Positions 17,632 to 23,945 of a stretch of DNA of 23,945 nt are shown one piece after another. Source of the stretch: Planctomycetota bacterium (GTDB lineage: Bacteria; Planctomycetota; Planctomycetia; Pirellulales; Pirellulaceae); the NCBI GenBank assembly GCA_026692885.1, contig JAPLNJ010000727.1, forward strand, positions 1 to 23,945, in the 5' to 3' direction. The translations under genes and the position numbers were made by a program. The notes beneath the pieces are model-generated. The model was not told where the DNA came from, did not search any database, and saw only the letters and a program-made list of their open reading frames with translations. Numbering within the stretch: position 1 is the first letter of the stretch; every line of letters begins with the position of its first letter.

Positions 17632-18164
17632 TACGTTCCCCCTCGTAGGAGCGACTCGTTAACGAACTCACCTCCCCAATCGCGAAGGTGGCGATTTGCG
17701 AAGCCGGATAGATCCTCGTCGGCCATCTTACTGAACACGCTTACGACCCACTTGCCTCGCTCGCAAAGGGCGCGGACGTAGTCACTCTCCAGCAATTCGA
17801 GGAACGCCTGGCTCAACTCGGTCGTTACGTACGAGATCCCGTCGCTTCCGAACCGTGGCTTTGCCAGCCCCTTCGTCATCAAGAGCCTCAATCCGGCGGC
17901 GAGGGTTACGCGGCGCACAAGCAGTTCACCGGCCCGATGCGGGGTTGGCGGATGCAAGCTTTCGGGTTGATCCGTCGACGAAGACAGTCGGGCAACGACG
18001 TCCGCCGGAACGTCGCCGGAATGCACGAGCAGGTAGTCGTAGATCACCAGTCTGCGTAAGTCGCACCCGGCAGGGGATGCCGCACCCAAAAGGACCATCG
18101 CTCTAACGCCACACTCCACCGGACTATTGAACGGGGTGGTCGACTTCTCATCGTTTTCAAGCAT
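17631..18164 (-). CDS. ABC-three-component system middle component
   Basis: This 177-residue protein lies between the effector and the ATPase, with an eight-base overlap upstream and a one-base overlap downstream. The sequence begins with an FNSPVECGVRAMVLLGAASP stretch, then CDLRRLVIYDYLLVHSGD, which is the typical start of the small alpha-helical middle-component proteins of ABC-3C systems, followed by a second helical part (LVRRVTLAAGLRLLMTKGLA) and a GISYVTTELSQAFLELLES segment that looks like a winged-helix fold. It probably bridges the effector and the ATPase or binds DNA. The call rests equally on sequence and on position; the exact sub-family is not assigned. Confidence 0.8.
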   Translation of the reverse strand: MLENDEKSTTPFNSPVECGVRAMVLLGAASPAGCDLRRLVIYDYLLVHSGDVPADVVARLSSSTDQPESLHPPTPHRAGELLVRRVTLAAGLRLLMTKGLAKPRFGSDGISYVTTELSQAFLELLESDYVRALCERGKWVVSVFSKMADEDLSGFANRHLRDWGGEFVNESLLRGGT

Positions 18165-19299
18165 TTGTGGTCTCCGCCTTCGGCTTGCGTACCCACGTCA
18201 AATCTCCTTCGTTGGCCAGGTAGTGGCACAACCCCGTCCTATCCTGCACCTTCAATTCATTCCCAAGGTCATTCCCTCCGATCACGACCGTACCGGCTCT
18301 TTCGGTGACCGCCACCACTCGTGCATACCCGTCCGTGTAGTTCGCGCGCGCGGTGCTGATGACCCCGTGGTACATCTGCTTCAGGAGGTCCGTGTCCGTC
18401 CCGATCGGGAACGTGTCCCGTCCCAGGCGGAGCAGCTGCTCCGCGTAGAAGAAGCACTCGCGCGACTCCCGGAAGTGTGACCTAATCTCTTCGTGCGGCT
18501 CTAGGTGGATTGCCCCAAAACCGTCGGGAGAGTACTTCAGGTGTTCGGCGTACGCATCAAAGAGGGCGCTGACGTATTTGGTTTCGATGGCTGTCGGAGC
18601 GTCCGGGATCGGGCCGAGCGGGTCGCGGACGAACTTGCGGTAGCCGAAGAACCACGGGTAGTACGGGGTGCCCTCGATGTCCTTTACAAGCTCCCGCGGG
18701 GTTTTGTGGGAAACGATCTGGAACGGGAACTGACCGACGTAGTCGAGTAGCTTCCCGTTCAGTTCAACCGCGGTCGAGCTGATATTCTCCCTGCACTTGT
18801 CGTTCCAGCTTGTGATCAGTCCATCTCGCAAGAGACCGGGGTTCTCAATCATGTCCTGAAGTTTCGGCCCCACGCCGTGCTGTGCCACGAAGTAGAATTC
18901 GCGAGGGCATCGGTAGCCCCCATTCAAAGGGCCAAGGAACGAATAGTAGCAGAGCTTGCCGAGTTCCAGCCACGCCTCATTCGGCGCGAGCTTGTCGGCG
19001 TAACGCTTACACTGGTAGCTGTCCCATTCCCCTTGTTCATCAGTGGCATACGCCCGGATGTCCCGACCCTTGTCCCCCGCCCCCGCGGCCCACACCACCT
19101 TCCCATACTTCGGCTGGACACAACTGAAGACCCATTCGTGTGCGAACAGTTCAAATAGATCGGGGTTCCACGTGCTGATGACTTCTACGGGGTGAGCGGC
19201 AGCTCGGCGTAACAAATCCTGCGTGCTCGGCCGTACGCCACGGTTCGGTGGCGGAATGGGGACGTACGTCGGCGATGGGATTGCAGGGGCAGCTTTCAC
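18157..19299 (-). CDS. ABC-three-component effector with restriction-endonuclease-like N-terminal domain
   Basis: This 380-residue protein (from the chosen GTG) begins VKAAPAIPSPTYVPIPPPNR. Residues about 35-150 look like a PD-(D/E)XK nuclease of the Mrr type: LFELFAHEWVF (candidate Glu55), AGDKGRDIRAY (candidate Asp80), then DSYQCKRYADK (Gln96-x-Lys98). The C-terminal half (about 170-380) is the family-specific ABC-3C partner domain, with FFYAEQLLRLGRD, LLKQMYHGVISTARANY and a final beta segment. The nuclease would cut invader DNA after activation by the ATPase/middle-component pair. The GTG at 19299 is chosen because GAGGGG lies just upstream; the frame stays open to a TTG at 19350 (397 residues) that has no clear ribosome site. 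It is the first gene of the operon, overlapping the middle component by eight bases. Confidence 0.8.
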   Translation of the reverse strand: MKAAPAIPSPTYVPIPPPNRGVRPSTQDLLRRAAAHPVEVISTWNPDLFELFAHEWVFSCVQPKYGKVVWAAGAGDKGRDIRAYATDEQGEWDSYQCKRYADKLAPNEAWLELGKLCYYSFLGPLNGGYRCPREFYFVAQHGVGPKLQDMIENPGLLRDGLITSWNDKCRENISSTAVELNGKLLDYVGQFPFQIVSHKTPRELVKDIEGTPYYPWFFGYRKFVRDPLGPIPDAPTAIETKYVSALFDAYAEHLKYSPDGFGAIHLEPHEEIRSHFRESRECFFYAEQLLRLGRDTFPIGTDTDLLKQMYHGVISTARANYTDGYARVVAVTERAGTVVIGGNDLGNELKVQDRTGLCHYLANEGDLTWVRKPKAETTNA

Positions 19300-19532
19300 G
19301 TTCCCCTCTTCTGGTTGAGCAAGCGGGTCGCTCAGCAAAGAATCCAACAATAATACTCGGGAATGGTCGCGATCACTAGTGGCGTTCGAGTCTGCGGTTT
19401 CCGCATACGTGAACGTTCTAATTTACGCCACCTCGAAACGTTTGCGTATTCGAGACAGCTACAGAGTTTGGGACGATACCGAGATGTCATCGCTGGCTAG
19501 ATACGCGTTCAACGATTCGGTCACATCGACCG

Positions 19533-20240
19533 ATGGGTATCCTCGCAGACACATGGCCGAATTTTAACATGTCGGAGGGCCGCCGACGATGGGACGCGGC
19601 AACATCCCTGAAGTCGCGACGGGGCGCTGAAGGCGATTATTCCGGCAGGGCCCTGCACCGCATCGTCCGCCAACGTATCCGCGCGGTTCCAGGCGTTAAC
19701 GACGTCGCCCGACTAATGTCCCATCAGGGCATGATCGCCTGCGTGAACGTGGATTACCGAGAAACCGGTGGCGTGGCAGCCTGCGTGTGTTTCCAGGCTT
19801 GGAGCGACGGCACGTCGGCGTCGGAAGCACTCGTGCAGATCCGCGGCGTCGCGCCGTACGAGTCTGGCCAGTTCTATCGCCGAGAGTTGCCGTGTATCCT
19901 TGCTGTCTTGAAGTCGCTGCTTGAATCACCCCAGGTAGTCACCGTCGATGGCTACGCTTGGCTCGGAGTACGGCAACCGGGACTTGGGGCACACCTGTAC
20001 GAGGCGCTGGGGCGGCGGGTCGCTGTCATCGGCGTGGCGAAGACGAGGTTCGTGCGGGCGGAACCCGTGTATTTGATCCTGCGTGGCCGGAGCCGATGTC
20101 CGCTGTACGTCACCGCCGTGGGGATGGACTTGGCCGAGGCGGCCAGCCATATTCAGGCGATGCACGGGCCGTATCGGATTCCGACGCTGCTCAAACGTGT
20201 CGATCAACTGAGTCGTGGTAAGGTAGTTACATCGGTCTGA
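19533..20240 (+). CDS. Endonuclease V-like protein with a substituted catalytic-region histidine
   Basis: This 235-residue frame has an endonuclease V-type domain from residue 67 on: MIACVNVDYRE (Asp74), PYESGQFYRRELPCILAVLK (Glu118), VVTVDGYAW (Asp139), GLGAHLYEAL, IGVAKTRF (Lys170), and GPYRIPTLLKRVDQ at the end. Endonuclease V cleaves DNA or RNA one base 3' of inosine. The first three acidic metal ligands are present; the histidine of the family GHRVS-type motif is replaced by Met198 in TAVGMDLAEA. The wedge motif is also altered (PYES rather than PYIP). The first 66 residues have no family match, so the real start may be the ATG at 19731 (169 residues) or 19716; no strong ribosome site settles it. 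It is divergent from the ABC-3C operon and lies 45 bases upstream of the next gene. Catalysis is uncertain. Confidence 0.7.
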   Translation: MGILADTWPNFNMSEGRRRWDAATSLKSRRGAEGDYSGRALHRIVRQRIRAVPGVNDVARLMSHQGMIACVNVDYRETGGVAACVCFQAWSDGTSASEALVQIRGVAPYESGQFYRRELPCILAVLKSLLESPQVVTVDGYAWLGVRQPGLGAHLYEALGRRVAVIGVAKTRFVRAEPVYLILRGRSRCPLYVTAVGMDLAEAASHIQAMHGPYRIPTLLKRVDQLSRGKVVTSV

Positions 20241-20285
20241 TCTTGGACTGGAACCCGTGGCACCAAGCAGTTAGGACGGCGGCCG

Positions 20286-21293
20286 ATGAACACGGATAAC
20301 GGCGACCGACCGTCATTGACTCGCCGCCGCAGGTTCGCGCTGGTGGCTTCCGCGGTATCCTGTGCAGCGATTGCGCTGTGCTACTGGCGGCAGCCCGATT
20401 GGCTCGCTCCTGTAACGCTGGTGCCCGCTTGGTGTTGGTTGGTGCCTGTGTTGATCCTGACCCGACTCGGCTTCACTCGGAGGCATCGGCGTTGGTGCCT
20501 GTTGGTACTGACGCCGTGGATCGGATTTGCGGGACTGTTCGTCGAGGAAGTCCGCACGGTGCTCCTTCTCGGCAGTTCGCCCACGGCGGCCTGGCAGGCT
20601 GCTCATGCGCGTGGCCATGCCGTCCGCGTGGTATCACTGAATTGCTTCCTCGCCAACGCACGGGCTGCGGCCGAAGTGGCAGCCTATGAACCGGACATCG
20701 TCTTGTTGCAGGAGTCGCCGAGCCGCGAACACTTGGAGTCGCTATCCCGCGACATGTTCGGTGCCGAGGGAGCTTTCCTGTGGGGAGGCGACACGGCGAT
20801 TCTCACGCGTGGGCAACTTGCGCCCCGCAGTGTGGACAGCACGTCGCACTTTGTTCACGCTGCCGTCACGCTGCCGAGCGGATTCCAGGCGGAGGTGATC
20901 AGCGCACGCCTGAATCCGCCGGTGTTCCGGCTCGATTTTTGGATGCCCAGGTTTTGGATCGATCATCACAACAACCGCCTCAAACACCGCCGCCAGATCC
21001 ATGACGTGATGGACGAACTTCGCAACGTATCTTCGACGAGTCCCTTGATCATCGGAGGCGACTTCAATGCGCCGCCAAACGACGGCGCCCTCGCCCAACT
21101 ACGACAACGGCTGCGCGACACATTCCGTCAAGCGGGGCGTGGATGGGGGAACACGGGTACCAATGGTTTCCCGTTGTTTCGCGTCGACCAGATTTGGGCC
21201 AGTGGAAATCTCCGCGCCGAATCCGTGTACGCCCAGCGAACGATCCACTCCGACCACCGCATGGTCGTCTGCGATCTGGTTCTCGACGAGTAG
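20286..21293 (+). CDS. Membrane-anchored endonuclease/exonuclease/phosphatase-fold protein
   Basis: This 335-residue protein has about three N-terminal hydrophobic segments (about residues 17-33, 39-58, 68-88) followed by a catalytic domain of the EEP (DNase I/AP endonuclease/phosphatase) superfamily: VVSLNCF (metal-binding region), DIVLLQES (catalytic Glu), GGDFNAPPND (Asp/Asn), FRVDQIW and HSDHRMV (Asp/His). All signature residues are present, so an active phosphodiesterase is expected. Its topology puts the domain at the membrane, probably outside the cytoplasm, like many bacterial members of unknown substrate. TAGGA ten bases before the ATG is the ribosome site. It lies 45 bases behind the endonuclease V-like gene and is probably co-transcribed. 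Confidence 0.85.
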   Translation: MNTDNGDRPSLTRRRRFALVASAVSCAAIALCYWRQPDWLAPVTLVPAWCWLVPVLILTRLGFTRRHRRWCLLVLTPWIGFAGLFVEEVRTVLLLGSSPTAAWQAAHARGHAVRVVSLNCFLANARAAAEVAAYEPDIVLLQESPSREHLESLSRDMFGAEGAFLWGGDTAILTRGQLAPRSVDSTSHFVHAAVTLPSGFQAEVISARLNPPVFRLDFWMPRFWIDHHNNRLKHRRQIHDVMDELRNVSSTSPLIIGGDFNAPPNDGALAQLRQRLRDTFRQAGRGWGNTGTNGFPLFRVDQIWASGNLRAESVYAQRTIHSDHRMVVCDLVLDE

Positions 21294-21333
21294 TACCGGG
21301 ACGCTCGGGTGAAGGCTTGTGAGTGCAGCGGAA

Positions 21334-21369
21334 ACCGCGGTAACGTGACATGGCACCTTTATCCGCGGT
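21334..21369. terminator. Inverted repeat between convergent genes, possible terminator
   Basis: ACCGCGG (21334-21340) and CCGCGGT (21363-21369) form a seven-base stem with a 22-base loop in the 104-base gap between the EEP and GH43-like gene ends. On the minus strand TTTCC follows. The loop is long and the T-run short, so support is weak. Confidence 0.3.
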
Positions 21370-21397
21370 CCCCCCTTCTTCAGGCCGACGAGCGTCC

Positions 21398-22369
21398 TCA
21401 TTTTCCTGGCTGCCAGACCACGGCTTTCAGACGGATCAAGTCCTGCGTTTCGTGAATCTCAAAGAACTGAGCCAGTTCCTTGGGCGAGTCATTCGGGGCA
21501 TGGAGGACGAGCATCGGCTTGCCCTCCAGCGAGTGAAACACCATGCAGTGGCCGCCGCCTTCGTACAGCGGCTGGCGATCCTGTGTCCACGGTCCCTGCA
21601 TGGTTCCGCTGCCGGAACGCGCAATTCCGACCGCGTAGCCCCGCTCGCCGAAACTGGACCAGAGCATGAGCAACGGACCGCTTTTCAAGCGATAGAAGCA
21701 CGGTCCATCCGTCACGTACTTCCCCGGCTGGACCGGTCGACACCAGGGCGCGTCCGAGGCCCGGAATAACAGGATCGGTTCGCCGACGGGCTGCGAGAGG
21801 TCGTCTGCCAACCGAACCGCGTTCATCGTGCCGTCAGCGACCTGGACCCACTCGTGGCAGAACACCATCCAAGGCTGGTTGTCATCGACGTACAGCGTCC
21901 CATCCAGGGCCATCCAGTCATGCGGCGTGGCAGCGGCGTCGGTGTGAGCGTGGAAAGGCCCCAGGGGACCGTCTGCGACGAATACCTGCGTGCCGCGTTT
22001 GGCACGCTCCGCACTGAGTGTCCCGAAGAGGTAGAACTTGCCGCGATAGGCGTGAATCTCCGGCGCCCAGAAGTCGCGATCGGCCCAAAATCCGGCGGGC
22101 GGCGTGAACACGGTGACCGGGGTCTGCCAGTGCCGCAGGTCCTTGCTGGTGTAGCACTCCCAGCCTTTCGTTCCCCGCTGCCGATTGCTCATGCTCGCGA
22201 CCATGATGTACCGGGCGTTCGGGACGTCCGTGAAAACGAACGGATCGCGGATGCGCAAATCGGCCACATCGAGCAGAACGGCGTCGTTGGCCAGAGCATC
22301 GCCGCGGTTTTTGTCCGCGGCGCAAACCAGCAACACGACCGCCAACACCGCGTGCGTCGATCGACTCAT
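21398..22369 (-). CDS. Secreted glycosyl hydrolase family 43-like protein
   Basis: This 323-residue protein has a signal peptide (VLAVVLLVCA; cleavage region near GDALA). It shows a five-bladed beta-propeller pattern: RIRDPFVFTD (catalytic base candidate Asp42), YTSKDLRHWQTP, DFWAPEIHAYRGKFYLFGT (typical GH43 blade), ALDGTLYVDDNQPWMVF (Asp156, pKa-modulator position) and CHEW (Glu173, acid position), then later blades including GPWTQDRQPLYEGGGH. GH43 enzymes are arabinosidases, xylosidases and galactosidases; the substrate here is not known. The ATG at 22369 is chosen because the signal peptide begins there, with AGGAG nine bases before; a longer open frame adds 11 residues. A putative promoter lies inside an inverted repeat 27-73 bases upstream. 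Confidence 0.85.
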   Translation of the reverse strand: MSRSTHAVLAVVLLVCAADKNRGDALANDAVLLDVADLRIRDPFVFTDVPNARYIMVASMSNRQRGTKGWECYTSKDLRHWQTPVTVFTPPAGFWADRDFWAPEIHAYRGKFYLFGTLSAERAKRGTQVFVADGPLGPFHAHTDAAATPHDWMALDGTLYVDDNQPWMVFCHEWVQVADGTMNAVRLADDLSQPVGEPILLFRASDAPWCRPVQPGKYVTDGPCFYRLKSGPLLMLWSSFGERGYAVGIARSGSGTMQGPWTQDRQPLYEGGGHCMVFHSLEGKPMLVLHAPNDSPKELAQFFEIHETQDLIRLKAVVWQPGK

Positions 22370-22395
22370 AGCCCAACTCCTGGTTCTGGCTCGTT

Positions 22396-22442
22396 GGTTC
22401 AACCCGGCGTGATTCTACCGCAGGGGCGACCGGGATTGAACC
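22396..22442. repeat. Inverted repeat flanking the GH43-like promoter
   Basis: GGTTCAACCCGG (22396-22407) and CCGGGATTGAACC (22430-22442) are complementary except for one extra base. Between them lies the minus-strand GGTAGAAT element (22419-22412). This arrangement fits an operator pair or a hairpin overlapping the promoter. Confidence 0.45.
22412..22419 (-). promoter_or_regulatory. Putative -10 promoter element GGTAGAAT
   Basis: It lies 42 bases upstream of the GH43-like ATG on the minus strand and is identical to the octamers at 3588 and 8661. No strong -35 hexamer is present at normal spacing. Confidence 0.5.
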
Positions 22443-22459
22443 AAACCCGGTGACAGATG

Positions 22460-22915
22460 CTACATCCGTCCCGCAAGCAGGATCTGCCGGACCGCGTGTT
22501 GGCGGAAGGCGAAGATCCGACCGAGTTGCCCACGGACCAGCGGATACGCGAACTCCCCCAGGGGAAACAGCGGCAGCCGGTAGTCAACCTGGTCGTCGAT
22601 CACGGTCTGCCCGTCCGATTCAGAAAAACGATGCGTATGCACCCACCGCCTGTACGGCCCGCGCAGCTGCTCGTCCACGAACTCGTGTGGCGGGTCCCAC
22701 TGGGCGATCCGTGTCAGCCAGGAAAACGGGACGCCGAACAGCCGTAGCCGGTACTCGATGAGCGTGCCTTGTTGGATCTGGACCGGCTGCGGCGTGACGA
22801 TCTGGAAACGCAGTTCCGGCGGGGTGATCCGCTCCAGGTTCACGGCGTCCGCGAAGAACGGGAACACCTCGTCAAGCGGCAGGGGCAAGGTCATCGAGCA
22901 TCGCAGGACGTGCAT
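22460..22915 (-). CDS. SRPBCC (START/polyketide-cyclase-like) family protein
   Basis: This 151-residue protein begins [20 protein letters not shown], and the pattern is that of the SRPBCC ligand-binding fold: an N-terminal strand, [20 protein letters not shown] helix/loop, [24 protein letters not shown], and [19 protein letters not shown], ending in a long C-terminal helix ([20 protein letters not shown]). Members bind hydrophobic ligands; some are dehydrases/cyclases, most are uncharacterised. The start at 22915 is favoured by GGAG six bases upstream and by homology-like alignment; an upstream open frame of 89 residues has no protein character. It has its own putative -10 (GGTACAAT, 22966-22959). 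It is transcribed divergently from the next gene. Confidence 0.75.
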   Translation of the reverse strand: MHVLRCSMTLPLPLDEVFPFFADAVNLERITPPELRFQIVTPQPVQIQQGTLIEYRLRLFGVPFSWLTRIAQWDPPHEFVDEQLRGPYRRWVHTHRFSESDGQTVIDDQVDYRLPLFPLGEFAYPLVRGQLGRIFAFRQHAVRQILLAGRM

Positions 22916-22958
22916 AACGGCTCCAGGCTGCGCGGGGGATCGTACCCTTTGTTGGCGA

Positions 22959-22966
22959 ATTGTACC
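22959..22966 (-). promoter_or_regulatory. Putative -10 promoter element GGTACAAT
   Basis: It lies 43 bases upstream of the SRPBCC gene ATG on the minus strand and is a one-base variant of the recurring GGTAGAAT octamer. Confidence 0.4.
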
Positions 22967-23026
22967 GCCCGTAACCAGCCGCTGACATAACCAGCCGCCG
23001 CGATGATTTCTGATTCGGTCGGGTAA

Positions 23027-23035
23027 GGTTAGAAT
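23027..23035 (+). promoter_or_regulatory. Putative -10 promoter element GGTTAGAAT
   Basis: It lies 46 bases upstream of the 23082 gene ATG. The distance and the TAGAAT core match the other elements; an extra T separates GG from TAGAAT. Confidence 0.4.
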
Positions 23036-23081
23036 GGCAATGCCCACGACCGGTTGAGATCGCCCTCGCGGAGATTCGACG

Positions 23082-23945
23082 ATGTCTGCGCACACGCTGA
23101 CGACGACCTTGAGGTTGCTGCCCTTGGCTCTGGCCGGTTGGTCAGCGGCGGAAGCCACGGCTGGCGATTCCCCTGCCGGCACGGTGGACCTGGGGAGGCT
23201 GACATCGCCCGTCGTGATTCAGGGCGACGACGACACCGGCTACCGCGATCCGGCGGCGGTCTACCACGACGGGACGTTCTACCTCTACATGACCCTAACC
23301 ACGACCGACCCGGACGGGCTGATCTATGCCCAGACGGCCTGGAGCAAGAGCCGGGACCTGTTGCACTGGACCGAGCCCAAGCCGTTCACGCCGAAGGATC
23401 GCTCCAAGAACTACTCCAGTCCGGGGAACGTCATCCGCGACGGCGAGGATTTCGTTCTCTGCCTTCAGACTTATCCCACGCCGCAGAAGCCGACGCCTTC
23501 CAGCAAGCCCGGTGCCCCGCGCTGGGTCATGCAGTACGGAGATGACACAGCCCGGCTGTGGACCATGCGCAGCCGCGATCTGGAACACTGGGGCGAGCCG
23601 GAGTTGCTGCGGGTCAAGGGACCGGATGTGCCCCAGGAGCAGATGGGCCGACTGATTGATCCTTATCTCCTGCGGGACAAGGACGACACGTCGCGATGGT
23701 GGTGCTTCTACAAGGAGAAGGGGCAGGTTCGCTACTCCTGGTCCAAGGACCTGAAGGCGTGGACTCCGGCGGGCATTGGCGCCGGCGGCGAGAACCCCTG
23801 CGTCATCGTGGACGGCGACGAGTACGTCTTGTTCTACGCCCCGCAAACCGGCGTTGGCGTCAAGCGGTCGAAGGACATGAAGACCTGGCGGGACTGCGGC
23901 GTGCTCACCTTGGGCCTGGAAGATTGGGACTGGGCCAAGGGGCGG
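23082..23945 (+). CDS. Exported GH43/GH32-type beta-propeller glycosidase-like protein, 3'-truncated by the window edge
   Basis: The frame is open from the ATG at 23082 to the last base (288 codons). GGAG eight bases before the ATG is the ribosome site. A signal peptide is likely ([18 protein letters not shown]). Propeller features: [19 protein letters not shown] (catalytic base candidate Asp in RDP), [77 protein letters not shown] and [11 protein letters not shown]. Repeated S-x-D-L-x-x-W motifs are typical of GH32/43/62/68 five-bladed propellers. Whether the third catalytic acid is present cannot be judged before the missing end. Together with the GH43-like gene at 21398-22369 it suggests glycan use, the two flanking the SRPBCC gene. 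Confidence 0.8.
   Translation, partial: MSAHTLTTTLRLLPLALAGWSAAEATAGDSPAGTVDLGRLTSPVVIQGDDDTGYRDPAAVYHDGTFYLYMTLTTTDPDGLIYAQTAWSKSRDLLHWTEPKPFTPKDRSKNYSSPGNVIRDGEDFVLCLQTYPTPQKPTPSSKPGAPRWVMQYGDDTARLWTMRSRDLEHWGEPELLRVKGPDVPQEQMGRLIDPYLLRDKDDTSRWWCFYKEKGQVRYSWSKDLKAWTPAGIGAGGENPCVIVDGDEYVLFYAPQTGVGVKRSKDMKTWRDCGVLTLGLEDWDWAKGR

Noticed and set aside
22916..23182. N-terminal extension of the SRPBCC protein
   Set aside because: The 89 extra residues lack fold character and would overlap the divergent glycosidase gene and its promoter.

Overview
The window is high-GC bacterial DNA that most resembles the phylum Planctomycetota. This is inferred from gene content: a sialate-O-acetylesterase-type esterase, a large secreted VIT/vWA protein, a giant secreted protein of about 2060 residues, a DUF1257/DUF2997 pair, exported GH43-like enzymes, and long exported proteins in loosely packed operons. 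No rRNA, tRNA, CRISPR array, transposase or integrase was seen, so the taxonomy is not proven.

Layout. (1) 1-648: 3' part of a SASA-type carbohydrate esterase. (2) 674-3106, minus strand: six small genes, in transcription order a sigma-region-4-like HTH protein, a 100-residue protein of a type familiar from plasmids and integrative elements, a 68-residue membrane protein, a lipoprotein with coiled coil and membrane segment, DUF1257 and DUF2997. A strong terminator splits the group after the second gene, and a strong hairpin sits in the leader of the first. (3) 3107-3624: non-coding, with inverted repeats and a putative promoter. (4) 3625-5235: secreted SGNH-hydrolase-like protein. (5) 5474-15477: three plus-strand genes encoding a VIT-vWA-toroid protein, a giant macroglobulin-like secreted protein (frameshifted near its 5' end in this sequence) and a small ExbD-like membrane protein. 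(6) 15784 to about 19300, minus strand: an ABC-three-component (ABC-3C) type conflict system with a restriction-endonuclease-like effector, a small middle component and a Rad50-like ATPase with a CPTC hook. (7) 19533-21293: an endonuclease V-like protein and a membrane-anchored endonuclease/exonuclease/phosphatase-fold protein. (8) 21398-23945: a secreted GH43-like protein (minus), an SRPBCC protein (minus) and the 5' part of a second exported GH43/GH32-like beta-propeller protein (plus).

How the genes may work together. The esterase, SGNH protein and two beta-propeller glycosidases suggest attack on acylated polysaccharides. The 5.4-15.5 kb operon looks like an uncharacterised envelope system: protein-interaction modules (VIT, vWA, alpha/alpha toroid), a giant beta-sandwich-rich periplasmic or surface partner, and an inner-membrane ExbD-like protein. 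The ABC-3C operon is a compact antiphage/antiplasmid candidate. The 674-3106 cluster looks like part of an accessory element. A recurring GGTAGAAT-like octamer upstream of several genes probably marks the local -10 promoter element.
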